Of a stretch of 29,349 nucleotides of DNA, positions 8,826 through 20,303 are shown piece after piece. A program made the position numbers and the translations under genes. The DNA is taken from contig JAAAIG010000073.1 of the NCBI GenBank assembly GCA_015852425.1, forward strand, positions 42,298 to 71,646, given 5' to 3'. Below the pieces are notes generated by a model, which ran no database searches, was not told the DNA's origin, and saw nothing but the letters and a program-made list of their open reading frames with translations. Position 1 is the stretch's first letter, and each line of letters opens with the position of its first letter. This DNA comes from Gryganskiella cystojenkinii. Its lineage: Eukaryota > Mortierellomycota > Mortierellomycetes > Mortierellales > Mortierellaceae.

Positions 8826-10365
8826 AACGACTACGGAAGGGTAATATCTGGACTGTTGCAAATGAGAGTATGAGAGTAGGAGGGTGGCGTGGTTGTTAGA
8901 GGAGAGGGGTTGGCGAAGAAAAATATTTTTGACCCAAAGGAGTAGGTATGCGACCGCGGTGGAGTTTCCTCTTCGCGCAGTCAGTTTTGAGGCTTGCCAA
9001 AAAAAAACGGCTTTGCGTGTCAAAAGAGGACTTTCAAAAGAGATGAGAAGAGGACAACAATCTACTTTAAAATACAAGCATCGTCGTTTCCCTACTGAAG
9101 CGTTTTAAGGCGCACCTGCCTTCCCCCCACCCTCCACAGTATGGTCTCTGCAGTAATGCATTTATCTGCCAAGCACATAAGGAAAATCAGAAAAGTTTGC
9201 GAAAAAACCCCCCGTCATTGGGATCTCGAGAAGGGACATATGCGTCATGCAGTCTTCTCCTACCAGAGCTTGTAACCTGTCGAACAACGAAATCAACCAA
9301 ACAAACAAACATAAAAAACTTACAAAGAATTGTAGTATTAGAGGTTAATCCAACCTCCAAGCTATGGTGTGGGTTTTGAGTTTCTAGGAAGAAGAGCAAC
9401 TGAGCGTGAAAAGAGTTGGCGGCCGAAGAGTGTCGCGTAGCAGAAGAAAGAAAAAGAGATAGAGAGAGAGAGTAAAGAAAAGACGTAAAAACCAGAAAGA
9501 TGTGGGTATGAGAAACAGAAAGGGAACGACAAAGAAAGAACTAGAGAAAGGGACCGAACGTTACCTCTTTTTTTATTGATTGATTTTTATGGGCATCGTT
9601 AACTACTCCTTTCTCCACCTTTCGATCGATGTCCTCGCGCTGGCACCCTCCTCTTAGCGTCTCTTTTAGGCCCTACCCACTCATCCCAAAAGCAGAGGGA
9701 GCGGGCGAAGGGAACGTCAAGGTTTGGGTATTTGCGCCACTATTTTTTGACCCTTATGGTCGGGTAAAAGGATTGACGACAATTCGCCTGCTATCTGTTC
9801 AAGGAAGGAATAGGGAACTCCAGGGATAAAGCTAGGTGCTTTCTTCTGTTGTTTTCCTCTCTGTTTTATGTTGGTAGGTGGTGCTAGGGGAACCAAAAAA
9901 AAGCCCACATATTTGTCCGAAAATCAGATCATGTTTGTATCGTCGCCTTGTGGAAACAGCGTACGCCGCCGATGCGCTTTTTTTGGCCTTTTGCTGTAAG
10001 GCAGTGGTGGCAAAGCGACCCAGAATTGAAAATCGCAGTCACTAAACGGACAAAAATTCCGAGGTCGAAGTCACGTGCGTGAAAGATCTCATCTCATCGA
10101 TGTGATATGATATGGATCGTCCATGACCGATTGACCGAATCTTTTTTTGAGTTTGGTTTTTTCTCATGTAAACACTACTCCCCCCTTTTTCTTCTTCTTT
10201 TTCTTCTTTAATTCTTCCTTGATATCGTGCGTATTTTCCTCCCCCACTCTTCACTCTTTCTTCGTTGTCCCTATCTCAATCCTCTTTGCAACGACTTCAA
10301 ACAGGACAGAGACAGCTACAAACATAAAGTACCTAACCAAGCGCACAAGGATTTTATAACATATC
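8826..10365. other. divergent promoter region between the hypothetical gene and LYS4
   Basis: This 1.5-kb region serves the 5' ends of two diverging genes. It contains a purine-rich (GA)n segment around 9440-9480, a CACGTG E-box at 10072-10077, a direct 8-mer repeat at 10124-10139, and a C/T-rich stretch at about 10180-10275 typical of fungal leaders. An ATGTAA start-stop pair is at 10166-10171. No protein gene was recognised. Confidence 0.55.
10072..10077. promoter_or_regulatory. CACGTG E-box upstream of LYS4
   Basis: The context is AGTCACGTGC, about 290 bp before the homoaconitase start. CACGTG is the core bound by fungal bHLH factors (Cbf1/Pho4/SREBP types). The same AGTCACGTGC 10-mer occurs at 20564-20573 upstream of the helicase gene. 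Function is inferred from the core only. Confidence 0.35.
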
Positions 10366-12700
10366 ATGATCGCCCTTCACCGACACCACACAAGACTCGT
10401 CTCCGGGATCCAGCTCGGATTGGTCTCCAGACGAATGCTCGCCTCCATCGCCGCCACTCAACCTCAAAATATGATCGAGAAGATTGCTCAACGGTATGCA
10501 GTTGACCTCTCCCCCGGTCAGACCGTCCGTTCTGGAGACTTTGTCACGATCCGACCGGAGCATGTTCTCACACACGATAACACCGGAGCTGTTATTTCCA
10601 AGTAAGAGACCAAGGATTGAAAACCTCGTAGGATGGGAAGACTCGAATTATGCTTACCTCTCTCATTTACTCACCTCCCTCATCGATGACGATTCGCATG
10701 CAAAATAGATTCAAGAGCATCGGAGCCGCACAGTTCAAGAACCCAAGGCAGCCGGTCTTTGCACTCGATCACGACGTCCAAAACAAGACAGAGAAGAATC
10801 TTCACAAATACGCGACGATCGAGGCTTTTGCAGGCGAGAACAAGGTCGATTTCTATCCAGCAGGACGAGGCATCGGACACCAGGTCATGGTTGAAGAAGG
10901 TTATGCGTTTCCTGGAACCTTGACTGTCGCCTCGGATTCGCATTCCAACATGTATGGTGGTATCGGCGCTCTTGGAACTCCTATCGTGCGAACCGACGCC
11001 GCCGCAATCTGGGCAACAGGACAAACTTGGTGGCAGGTGCCACCCGTGGTTAAGGTCGAGTTGAAGAACAAGTTGGCTCCCGGTGTGACGGGCAAAGATG
11101 TGATCATCACCCTATGTGCGGTCTTTAACAAGGACCAGGTCCTCAACACTGCGATCGAGTTTACAGGTGAGGGTGTCAAATCCCTTGGGGTCGAGGATCG
11201 TTTGGCAATCGCCAACATGACCACCGAATGGGGTGCCCTCGCAGGTGTCTTCCCTATTGATGAGGTCACTCGGGATTACTACAAGAAGAGAATCCAAGTC
11301 TTGGACAGGACTCGGTTTACCAACAAGAACTTGGCCTCTGTCCCCGCCGGACAAGAATTCATCCACCCTCGAGTGAACAAGGACCGCGTCGAGCAATTCT
11401 CGCAAGAAAACTTTGTCACTCCAGATCCTGGTGCAGTGTACAGCAAGCATTTGACCCTGGATCTCGCCACAGTCTCACCATTCATCTCGGGTCCCAACTC
11501 GGTCAAGGTGGCTCAGTCCGTTCAGGATCTTGAGAATGTCAAGATCAACAAGGCTTATCTCGTCTCCTGTGTCAACTCTCGCGCAAGTGATCTTCGTCAA
11601 GCCGCCGACGTCGTCCGCGGCAAGAAGATTGCTGAAGGAGTCGAGTTTTATGTCGCTGCTGCCAGTAGTGAAGTCCAGGCTGATGTCGAAAGCACTGGTG
11701 ACTGGAAGGCGTTGATGGATGCTGGTGCCATTGCTCTCCCAGCAGGATGCGGACCTTGTGTTGGTAAGTGGGTCTTAAAACAACTTTCAGTGCGCTTATT
11801 TTTGAATCACGAGAAAAAAAATACTGACTCTTTTCTCGGCCCTTTCTTTTCTACTCATGCCAAAATCTAGGTCTGGGCACTGGATTGTTGCAGGATGGCG
11901 AAATTGGAATCTCGGCCACCAATAGAAACTTTAAGGGTCGTATGGGTTCACCCAAGGCTCTCGCTTACCTCGCTTCCCCCGCCGTCGTGGCCGCTTCTGC
12001 GATCGCTGGCAAGATCGTCTCTCCAACCTCTACCGACGGTCCCGTTCCAGTACCAGCGATCAGTCTCGTCGACCTCTCAGCCTCTCAAGGATCTTCTAAT
12101 GACGCACAAGAGACCACAACGCCAGCAGCCGAGGAGACGATAGCCAACTTTCCCGCCCAGATGACTGGAGAACTCCTTTTCTGTCACGCAGATAACCTGA
12201 ACACGGACGGTATCTACCCTGGCAAGTACACCTACCAGGATGATATTGGACCTGAGACCATGCGCAAGGTTGTCATGGAGAACTATGATACCCAATTCGC
12301 CAGTATTGTCAAACCCAGTGATATCCTCATCGGTGGATTCAATTTCGGGACTGGGTCGAGTCGAGAACAGGCCGCTACCGCGCTGTTGTCCGCAGGTGTC
12401 AAGTTGTTGATTGCGGGTTCGTTCTCAGAGACATTCAAGCGCAACTCTATCAACAACGGATTGTTGTTGATGGAGAGTCCCGAGTTGGTTAGGGATCTGG
12501 TCAAGGAACGTGGCACTGCCAAGCTGACGGATCGCACGGGCTGGAAGGCTACGGTCTCGTTGGCGAGTGGCAAGGTCCAAGTTAGTCGGTTGGGATTGGA
12601 GGACAAGGTCTATCGGGTCGGAGGACTCGGCAGGAGTATTCAAGAGCTCTGGGTCGCTGGCGGTCTGGAGGGATGGGTCAAGGAACGAATTCGTCAGTAG
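10366..12700 (+). CDS. LYS4: homoaconitase (homoaconitate hydratase), mitochondrial
   Basis: Catalyses the homoaconitate-to-homoisocitrate step of the fungal alpha-aminoadipate lysine pathway, in the mitochondrial matrix, using a 4Fe-4S cluster. Three exons (10366-10601, 10709-11763, 11871-12700; introns 107 and 107 bp) give 706 residues, close to yeast Lys4 (693). The first ~30 residues are Arg-rich with no acidic residue, as expected for a mitochondrial presequence. Conserved blocks seen are [54 protein letters not shown] and [20 protein letters not shown], which read as homoaconitase and not aconitase. The cluster ligands are C366 (in SCVNSR), C426 and C429 (in GCGPC). The swivel domain follows in exon 3 ([19 protein letters not shown]). 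Intron 2 lies three bases after the last cluster-cysteine codon. The start is the first ATG, immediately before the presequence. Confidence 0.95.
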
Positions 12701-13109
12701 AGAAATTTTCTTCAAGTAAATCTAGAAACATAACATCCTAAGCATGATGAATAATCCATGGTAAATTTAAGCCCTGTCCCGCTTTTTATTATTCTCCCCT
12801 GTTCCTAGATCGAGGTTTGCTAGCTTCGGGGGTGTTTTTGCGACATTTACACAGCAACACAAGGACGCAAAGACACAAAAAAAAAGATCCGAAAATCGAA
12901 TCTCGATTGTGCCTGAGAGATAATGATGCAATTTGCGTTTGTGTCAGCGACTGTGCGTGACTGTGCGCCCTGCATCCCGTCAGTCAGCCAGTTGGTGTGC
13001 CAAAACCTACGGATTGAGATCGAATGTTCTGCGCGAAATCTGATTTCTCATCCCGCGTCCGTCCCTCCTCTTTCCATTCGCATTGCTCTCCCACTTGTCC
13101 GAACTCGTC

Positions 13110-13117
13110 CATAAAAG
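13110..13117 (+). promoter_or_regulatory. TATA-like element of the glutaredoxin gene
   Basis: CATAAAAG lies about 170 bp upstream of the ATG at 13282, after a C/T-rich segment. It is the best TATA candidate in the interval. Confidence 0.35.
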
Positions 13118-13226
13118 CAAACTACTCTCGGACTTTTTTTCACATTCAAAAAAGTAATCAAATCGGACACTCACTATTCCAAAAAAAAAAAAAACAATCT
13201 CATCAGTCAACTTGACTACTCCTCAT

Positions 13227-13268
13227 TCACTTTTCAATCTCTCAACCTCACTTTTCAATCTCTCAACC
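13227..13268 (+). repeat. perfect tandem duplication, 2 x 21 bp, in the glutaredoxin 5' leader
   Basis: Two identical adjacent units (13227-13247 and 13248-13268) each begin TCACTTTTCAATC and end CTCTCAACC. The second ends 13 bp before the start codon at 13282, so the repeat is probably transcribed as 5' UTR. Its perfect identity suggests a recent duplication. Confidence 0.9.
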
Positions 13269-13281
13269 ATCATCCCACAAA

Positions 13282-13632
13282 ATGGCATCCGCTCAAGTCG
13301 CCAACACGGTCAGGAACCTGATCCGTCAGGAAATTGCCTCGAACCCAGTCATGATCTTTTCCAAATCCTATTGCCCCTATTGCTTGCGTGTCAAGGACCT
13401 CTTTGAGGACATGAATATCAAATACCGGACACTCGAACTGGACGAACACGATCTCGGGGACGAGATCCAATCGACGCTGAAGCAGATCTCGGGTCAATCC
13501 ACGGTCCCCAACGTTTTTATCAAGGGTAACCATCTCGGCGGTTCGGACGATGCTCATGCGGCCCAGTCCTCGGGCAGGTTACAAGAGTTGTTGAACAAAG
13601 ATGTTTGGGCCACGCCTGTCCGGGATCTTTAA
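13282..13632 (+). CDS. dithiol glutaredoxin
   Basis: A single-exon, 116-residue thioredoxin-fold protein that reduces disulfides and glutathione mixed disulfides using GSH. The active site CPYC is at residues 31-34 (context KSYCPYCLRVKDLF). The cis-proline TVPNVFIKG block and the GG(S/D)DD glutathione-binding motif follow, so all family elements are present at full family length. There is no obvious targeting presequence: the N-terminus MASAQVANTVRNLIRQEI looks like the usual first helix, so a cytosolic Grx1/Grx2-type enzyme is likely. The start is the first ATG, with an A-rich context (CACAAAATGG). It is transcribed in the same direction as LYS4 and GAPDH, each with its own promoter. An AATAAA lies 32 bp past the stop. 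Yeast-style numbering (GRX1 versus GRX2) cannot be assigned from sequence alone. Confidence 0.95.
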   Translation: MASAQVANTVRNLIRQEIASNPVMIFSKSYCPYCLRVKDLFEDMNIKYRTLELDEHDLGDEIQSTLKQISGQSTVPNVFIKGNHLGGSDDAHAAQSSGRLQELLNKDVWATPVRDL

Positions 13633-13663
13633 ATCTGCAGTAGTCTTGTCATTCCTGAAAGTG

Positions 13664-13669
13664 AATAAA
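13664..13669 (+). terminator. AATAAA polyadenylation signal of the glutaredoxin gene
   Basis: A canonical AATAAA 32 bp downstream of the TAA stop, in the sense orientation. Confidence 0.5.
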
Positions 13670-14290
13670 ATCATGTCAAAAAGCCAATCGTCTTGGAATT
13701 TAATCTTTGCGCTGCGGGGGTTCTGTCGAAATGTACAGTAGGAGGCTGGATCGAAGTAAACAGGAAGAGAAAGAAGAAAGAGAGGGAGCAATGGTATGCA
13801 AGAGGCCTAAAGACTCACCACTGTCCAAAAGAATGGTCAGGTTCAAGGAGGGGCAAGAGACAAGGAGAGAGCAAGAGTCAAAGTCCCAGTTCCGGTCCGT
13901 TTTCTCCCTCTTCCCCACCCGTTTTCGTTCGGATGCCATAAAGGGAACAAATTTCTTTTCACTTTAGCTCACGAAAAAAATATTTTAAAAAAATGGAATT
14001 GAGCGTCCAGTCAACAAGCAGACAAGCAGAGGAACGGTTCTTCATTTGTTCATGAGGCAAAAGGAAGTGATTATACTATTCTCGGACCCTCAACCCTGTT
14101 GCATGAGGGGACGAGAAGAAAGAATAGAGGGAAGGCTTCGTTTTTGCCCACGGACTCGTCTTGAGCTTATTCTGGCTGCAGGACAAACATGAAAATATGA
14201 AAAAGATGACGTTCATCAAAAATTGAAGCGAGGGGTTCCCCTCTGGGCCTGCCCCATAGAAGTTGACAGTCACGCAAGCTTTTTCGTTTC
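13670..14290. other. intergenic region upstream of GAPDH
   Basis: It contains only short overlapping open frames with purine-biased, repetitive composition and no recognisable protein. It should include upstream control elements of the strongly codon-biased GAPDH gene, but I could not name any. Confidence 0.5.
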
Positions 14291-14370
14291 CCGCATATAT
14301 ACCCGGCCTTCCTTCGAGTTCTGCGCTCTTCTTTTCTTCTTTTTCTTCTTGTTTCTTCTTCATCCCCAAC
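14291..14370 (+). promoter_or_regulatory. GAPDH core promoter: TATA box plus CT-rich initiator tract
   Basis: CCGCATATATACCC places a TATATA box at about 14295-14301, roughly 107 bp before the ATG. It is followed by a long pyrimidine run (about 14326-14365) of TTCTTC type, an arrangement typical of highly expressed fungal genes, with transcription probably starting within or just after the tract. A short A-rich leader (CTCAAAATGG) precedes the start. Confidence 0.6.
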
Positions 14371-14406
14371 ACTCTCTCCCCACACACTCATAACACATTT
14401 CTCAAA

Positions 14407-16066
<1,660 letters not shown>

Positions 16067-16978
16067 ATCTTTTTTCTCTACTGAGGACGTTATCATTTGC
16101 ATAATACAACAGTCATACACCACCCCACCAAAAAGGATCTTTTTGTAAATAAATCAACCATAATCTTTCAAAACGCAAAAAAAAAAGAGAGTTTCTTTCA
16201 AGGGTTTATGATCGTTTATGTTATCGAAGGCAAAGGGAAGATCTATCAAGCACAGATTGTGGAGGGATATGGTGAACAACGAGAGCCCCGAGAAAAGTAC
16301 ATTTAAAAAAATAAAAAACAGTCTGATTTGCCTCTCCAACAGAGATAAGAACCGATTGCGAGCAAATGACGATGAAATCATTTATCGGCAAGGTTTTCCA
16401 GGGGCGATATAAAAAAAGACCAGCGAAACAGCAAACCGCGCTTTCTCCTTTGATAAGAGAAAAAGAGAATCATGTTTTGATGTGGAGATCGAATTTGTTT
16501 TTCTTTCTTTCTCAAACCAAAGCGCAAAAAACGCCACGAAACGACTCTGCTTTTTTTCCACGCCGCTGATATCACACCGCCACCCATTTCGGAGTATCCT
16601 CTTCAGTTGGTATCAGAAAACGCGATCGCAGCCAATGACAGATAGCTGCCAACGCTGATAACAAAAAAAAAGAAAAAAAAGGTCAGAAGATCTTCCCTTC
16701 AGGTTTTTTGGGGTGATGACGACGTGAGGAGGAATGGTTGTTGTCGATTAACCTTGTGTTGACAAAGTCTCGAAAGCCTCAAAGTGGTCTTATCGCCCTT
16801 TGCAGATTTGGGTTGTCCGAAGTGCGCAAGACTCTGTCTCTCACACACACACGCATGACAATAGACAATATCTATTGCATTTAACCATGACTTTTGCGAA
16901 GCATTTATCCTGTTCTTGATATGTTGCAAATTTCTTTTTGTTTGGTTTTGATGGATTGTTTCATGCAAGGTTCACTAT
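16067..16978. other. convergent 3' region between GAPDH and the helicase gene
   Basis: The 3' ends of two convergent genes face each other. A likely GAPDH polyadenylation signal AATAAA is at 16148-16153. The rest is A/T-rich, with short poly-A runs and no recognisable gene on either strand. Confidence 0.55.
16148..16153 (+). terminator. AATAAA polyadenylation signal of GAPDH
   Basis: A canonical hexamer about 80 bp after the TAA stop, in the sense orientation. Confidence 0.5.
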
Positions 16979-19900
16979 TTACACTTGTACATATCTGGAG
17001 ATCGGTCCAACATCGACACCAAGCGCAGACGCCTCGATCTTGGCCTTCTTAATCCTGGCCTTGTTGATATCCGTCCATCGTTTACCTGCGCCGTGTACCA
17101 AGCGAGTGATCAAATTCGCAGCTTGACCCTTCGTCAACTCTTTGGACAACTGGGCTGCCCGACGAGGACTCGGCATCTCCAGCTTGCGTTGATGCGCTCC
17201 TTTCAATGCCGCCTTCAACTGCTCCTTAGTCTTTGCAATGTTGTCCTCGCCAAGGTCCTCGTCCGTTGTTGATGAAGACACCACAGTTCCTCCTCTTGCT
17301 CTCGCGGACGCTTCCAGGGCCTCAGAGATCGCTTCCTTGACCGGGTCATGTGTGTATCCGAGCCTCTCTAGAAACTTGAGCTGCGAAGCCGAGGCCGGCT
17401 TAGATCTCCATCGCGCATGCCGTCCAATCAGCTCCGGTTGATGGCCCATATTCTTTGAGATCCAGGTATCGATTCCGTGAAGACAATCCTTCAACGTATC
17501 CGATTCAATCGGCAGGACCTGCGGCCTGCTCTTGATCTGAGCCGCTTCACCGGTGCTGGCTTTATAGGCACTCCATCGGTTGGAACCTCCACCGCTACGA
17601 CCGCTGGATGCAAATGCAAGGTCCTCTTTTTCCTCATTTGTAAGGATAAATCGTTTTGTGCAGGTGTATAGTCCTGTCTCAGGGTTCTTTTCAACCCTGA
17701 AACTCACCGACTTTGCGGACAACACGTACGTGTCCTGACCGACACCGACCCATGCATTCGAAGACATGGATCGGACTCGATTAGGGACTCCACTGGCATC
17801 CTCGATCAGTTGGTAAGGGTTGTCATATTCGATCACTCGTATCCGAGCCACTTTTTGGAGCGTCTTGGGATCAATGACATTCTCGGTCTCCGTCTTAACC
17901 AGTCCCTCCTTCTTGTTTTTGTTGTCGATCGACAAGATGTCCTTCTCGAGAGCCTTCAGTTCCTTTCGTCGGATGGCATCAATGTCTGCTTGTCCATAGA
18001 TCAAATCATCTTCTATGGACAAAAGCACCAAGGAAACAAAAAACGGGTCAATAGTTGAGCGAGAAATGATGCTAAAGGAGAAAAGAGGCGGAAAAGTAGA
18101 GGAAAGTGCACTTACTCTTGAGGACAGCATCGGTATCCAATCCGAGTAAAGTCGGAACCGTGACCAGTCCGTCGCCTCGGACGACATCCACAAAATCCAA
18201 GACCAAACAGTCCTCTTTACCGGGATAGAGCCGCATGCCTCGTCCCAGCATCTGCTGAAACAATACGTTGGATTTCGTAGGTCGGGCCATGATGATAGAG
18301 TCAATGACGGGGATATCTAAGGGTCGAGATGGTAGGTGAATCGTTAATTGCGGATTATTATTCTGAGTACGGACACTCACTGATCAAAGGATCTTTTCCA
18401 TTCAACATGCCTGTTCCCTCTGTAAGAATGCCGCAGTTTACAATAACAGGGAACTTGCGAGCGCGGAAATCGGCCACCATCTTTTGTCGTTCGTCATCTG
18501 GGGTGTTGCTGGAGAGACCACGGGCATCAAACCCATACTGCCGAAAGACATTGGTGAGTGTTTCCAAATGTTCGATATCCACGGCAAACACGACGGTCGA
18601 ATGTCGGTCCTCTATTTATGCATCGGTAGCCAAAAAAAAAAAATGTATATACGTTATCACGGTGTGTTTTCAGCAAAACTTCTATCTGCGGACAAAATCA
18701 GTTCCTTTGATGTCGCATCGAGTTCCTTACTGCAGTAGGTCATGTAACTTCGGACAATAATGTCGTTTCGAGTTGGTGTGTTGACTTTGAGAGCCAGATC
18801 CTTTAGCTGAAAGTCGCCGCTCTGGATCTTGACATCCTGCAGGTCAAAGTCAGTGTGGATCGTCGACACTCGCAGACCACAGAGCCTGCGATGAGGATAG
18901 GGAACACTCATTGGTAAGAAAAGCCTTTTCTCATATGGACTGAGTTTCGATTCAAACATTAAGCCTCTTACCACTTGTCGTCAATCATGGTAATAAAGCT
19001 CTTGTGGAACGGGATATAATCGAAAACACCTCCAAGTCTCAGACCATCGTGGCGCCTCACTGTCGCTGAACAACCATAGACAAAGATCTTTGTCTCGGGA
19101 ACATTGGCGCCAAAATGTTCCAGAATCCTCAAGTATGTGTCGGCCGCTGCATGATGTGCCTCGTCAATGATGATACATTTGAACTTGGAGGGATCATAGG
19201 CCTTTAACCGTTCCGAGTTTGCGCGCCCTAAAGTCGGTACACTGGCCACGATAACATCCGCGTTCATATCTGCTACCCTGGACCCCTGGTCGATCGAAAC
19301 GGACTATTGAATGCGTAGAATTACAATAGGGATGGTTAAGTCAAGCTGTTTAAACTCAAGAGACAGACAGACAAATTTGAGAGGCGGGGGACTCACCAAT
19401 CCAGCGCCACTGCGTAGAACATGAGTTTGAGTTTGATGCAAGAGTTCTTGCCTGTGAGCGAGGATCAGTGTCTTGGTAGCTCCTGGGGAAGGTGGCGGGA
19501 CTTGCTTCATAAGATGCGAGAAGATGACCTGCGATAATTTGAGGCAAGCAAAGAAAACAATCAGCAACGAGAGTCAATCGCAGCCATAGAGTTGAATGGG
19601 CGTTCATTCAGTCAAATACAACAAGAAATTTTGAGCCATTACATACCGTTTTGCCACTCCCGACAGGAAGAGAGACGATTTGACGAGTGATACCTTGCTT
19701 CAGCTTGGCCAGACAGGCATCGATGCATTCTTGTTGGTACGGTCGAAGCTGTGTATGAATGACGGGTGGCTCGGCGATGGGGGCGGTTTTGACTTTTGTC
19801 TTCTTTTCTGCTGTTCCTTCCTTTGTTTTCTTTCTGCTCGTTTTGGATTCCTTTGCCTTCTTTGCCTTCTTGGCCTCCGTTGGTGCCACCACAGGTTCCT

Positions 19901-20303
19901 TGTTATGTTTGAGTACGACCGCCGATTCCTTTGTTTGCTTGCCAACTGCTGTTTTTACAGCAGCTTCTGTCTTCTTTGCTTTCTTGGCCGCTGTTGTGGC
20001 CTCTTTCAGCTTCTTGCCAGCGGACAAAGGCATGCTATGGCGTGGCGTTGTTGTTGTTGTCGTCGTTGCCACCAACTGTTCCTCTGCAGCGACATAAAGT
20101 TCGGGTTCAGCTTCCTTCAGGCGCGCATGAGCCCGTCGGACCTGTCCTCGGAAAAGAGTCGAGGAAAGAGAAGGAGGATCAACATGAGGCCGAGTGGTCA
20201 GAAATGGTGGCGTTTTTGTTCGAGTAGGCAGACCGAGTCTCGTCCATGGACTCGTGTTGTTGATTGTCGCGAAACACCGCTGCAAACCTTGAGCTCGAAG
20301 CAT
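16979..20303 (-). CDS. Irc3-like mitochondrial SF2 DNA helicase
   Basis: Seven exons: 20303-19647, 19528-19397, 19303-18972, 18885-18731, 18611-18411, 18316-18116 and 18012-16979, giving about 903 residues. Yeast Irc3 is a double-strand DNA helicase needed for mitochondrial DNA maintenance, and that role is likely here. Helicase motifs in order: Q-motif-like QLRPYQQECI; Walker A GSGKT 215-219; DEAH 310-313 (IIIDEAHH); SAT 342-344; motif V TEGTDIP 489-495; motif VI QMLGRGMR 514-521. The N-terminus MLRAQGLQRCFATINN looks like a mitochondrial presequence; the frame is open upstream to an ATG at 20426. A Lys/Ala/Thr-rich linker (about 90-180) precedes the helicase core and is unusually long. A 340-residue C-terminal region follows. 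The fifth intron (18317-18410) appears to use a GC donor; a GT donor at 18380 would insert ten residues in motif V. It is divergently arranged with the NIPA gene. The family is firm; the exact orthologue is inferred. Confidence 0.85.
18317..18410 (-). other. probable GC-AG intron in the helicase gene, with an alternative GT donor
   Basis: Splicing ACAG|GCATGT (donor at 18410) to the CCCTTAG acceptor restores TEGTDIPVID, the exact helicase motif V. The consensus TCA|GTGAGT donor at 18380, 30 nt downstream and in the same phase, gives TEGTGMLNGKDPLINIPVID instead. Both are in frame, so two isoforms are possible. Confidence 0.6.

Larger units (their letters stand above)
12701..13281. other. LYS4 3' flank and glutaredoxin promoter
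   Basis: No gene seen. The proximal promoter of the next gene has a TATA-like CATAAAAG near 13110 and a poly-A run at about 13181-13194. A perfect 21-bp tandem duplication (13227-13268) lies next to the start codon. Confidence 0.6.

Noticed and set aside
8826..9077. N-terminal extension of the hypothetical protein to an ATG at 9077
   Set aside because: The frame is open but composition changes sharply, and it looks like 5' UTR; the ATG at 8825 is preferred.
10105..10125. Lys14-type activator site (TCCNNNGGA) before LYS4
   Set aside because: The dyad present is GGA-TCG-TCC, the opposite arm orientation to the yeast Lys14 site.
12077..12715. Minus-strand open frames opposite LYS4 exon 3
   Set aside because: Antisense shadows of a well-supported conserved coding exon.
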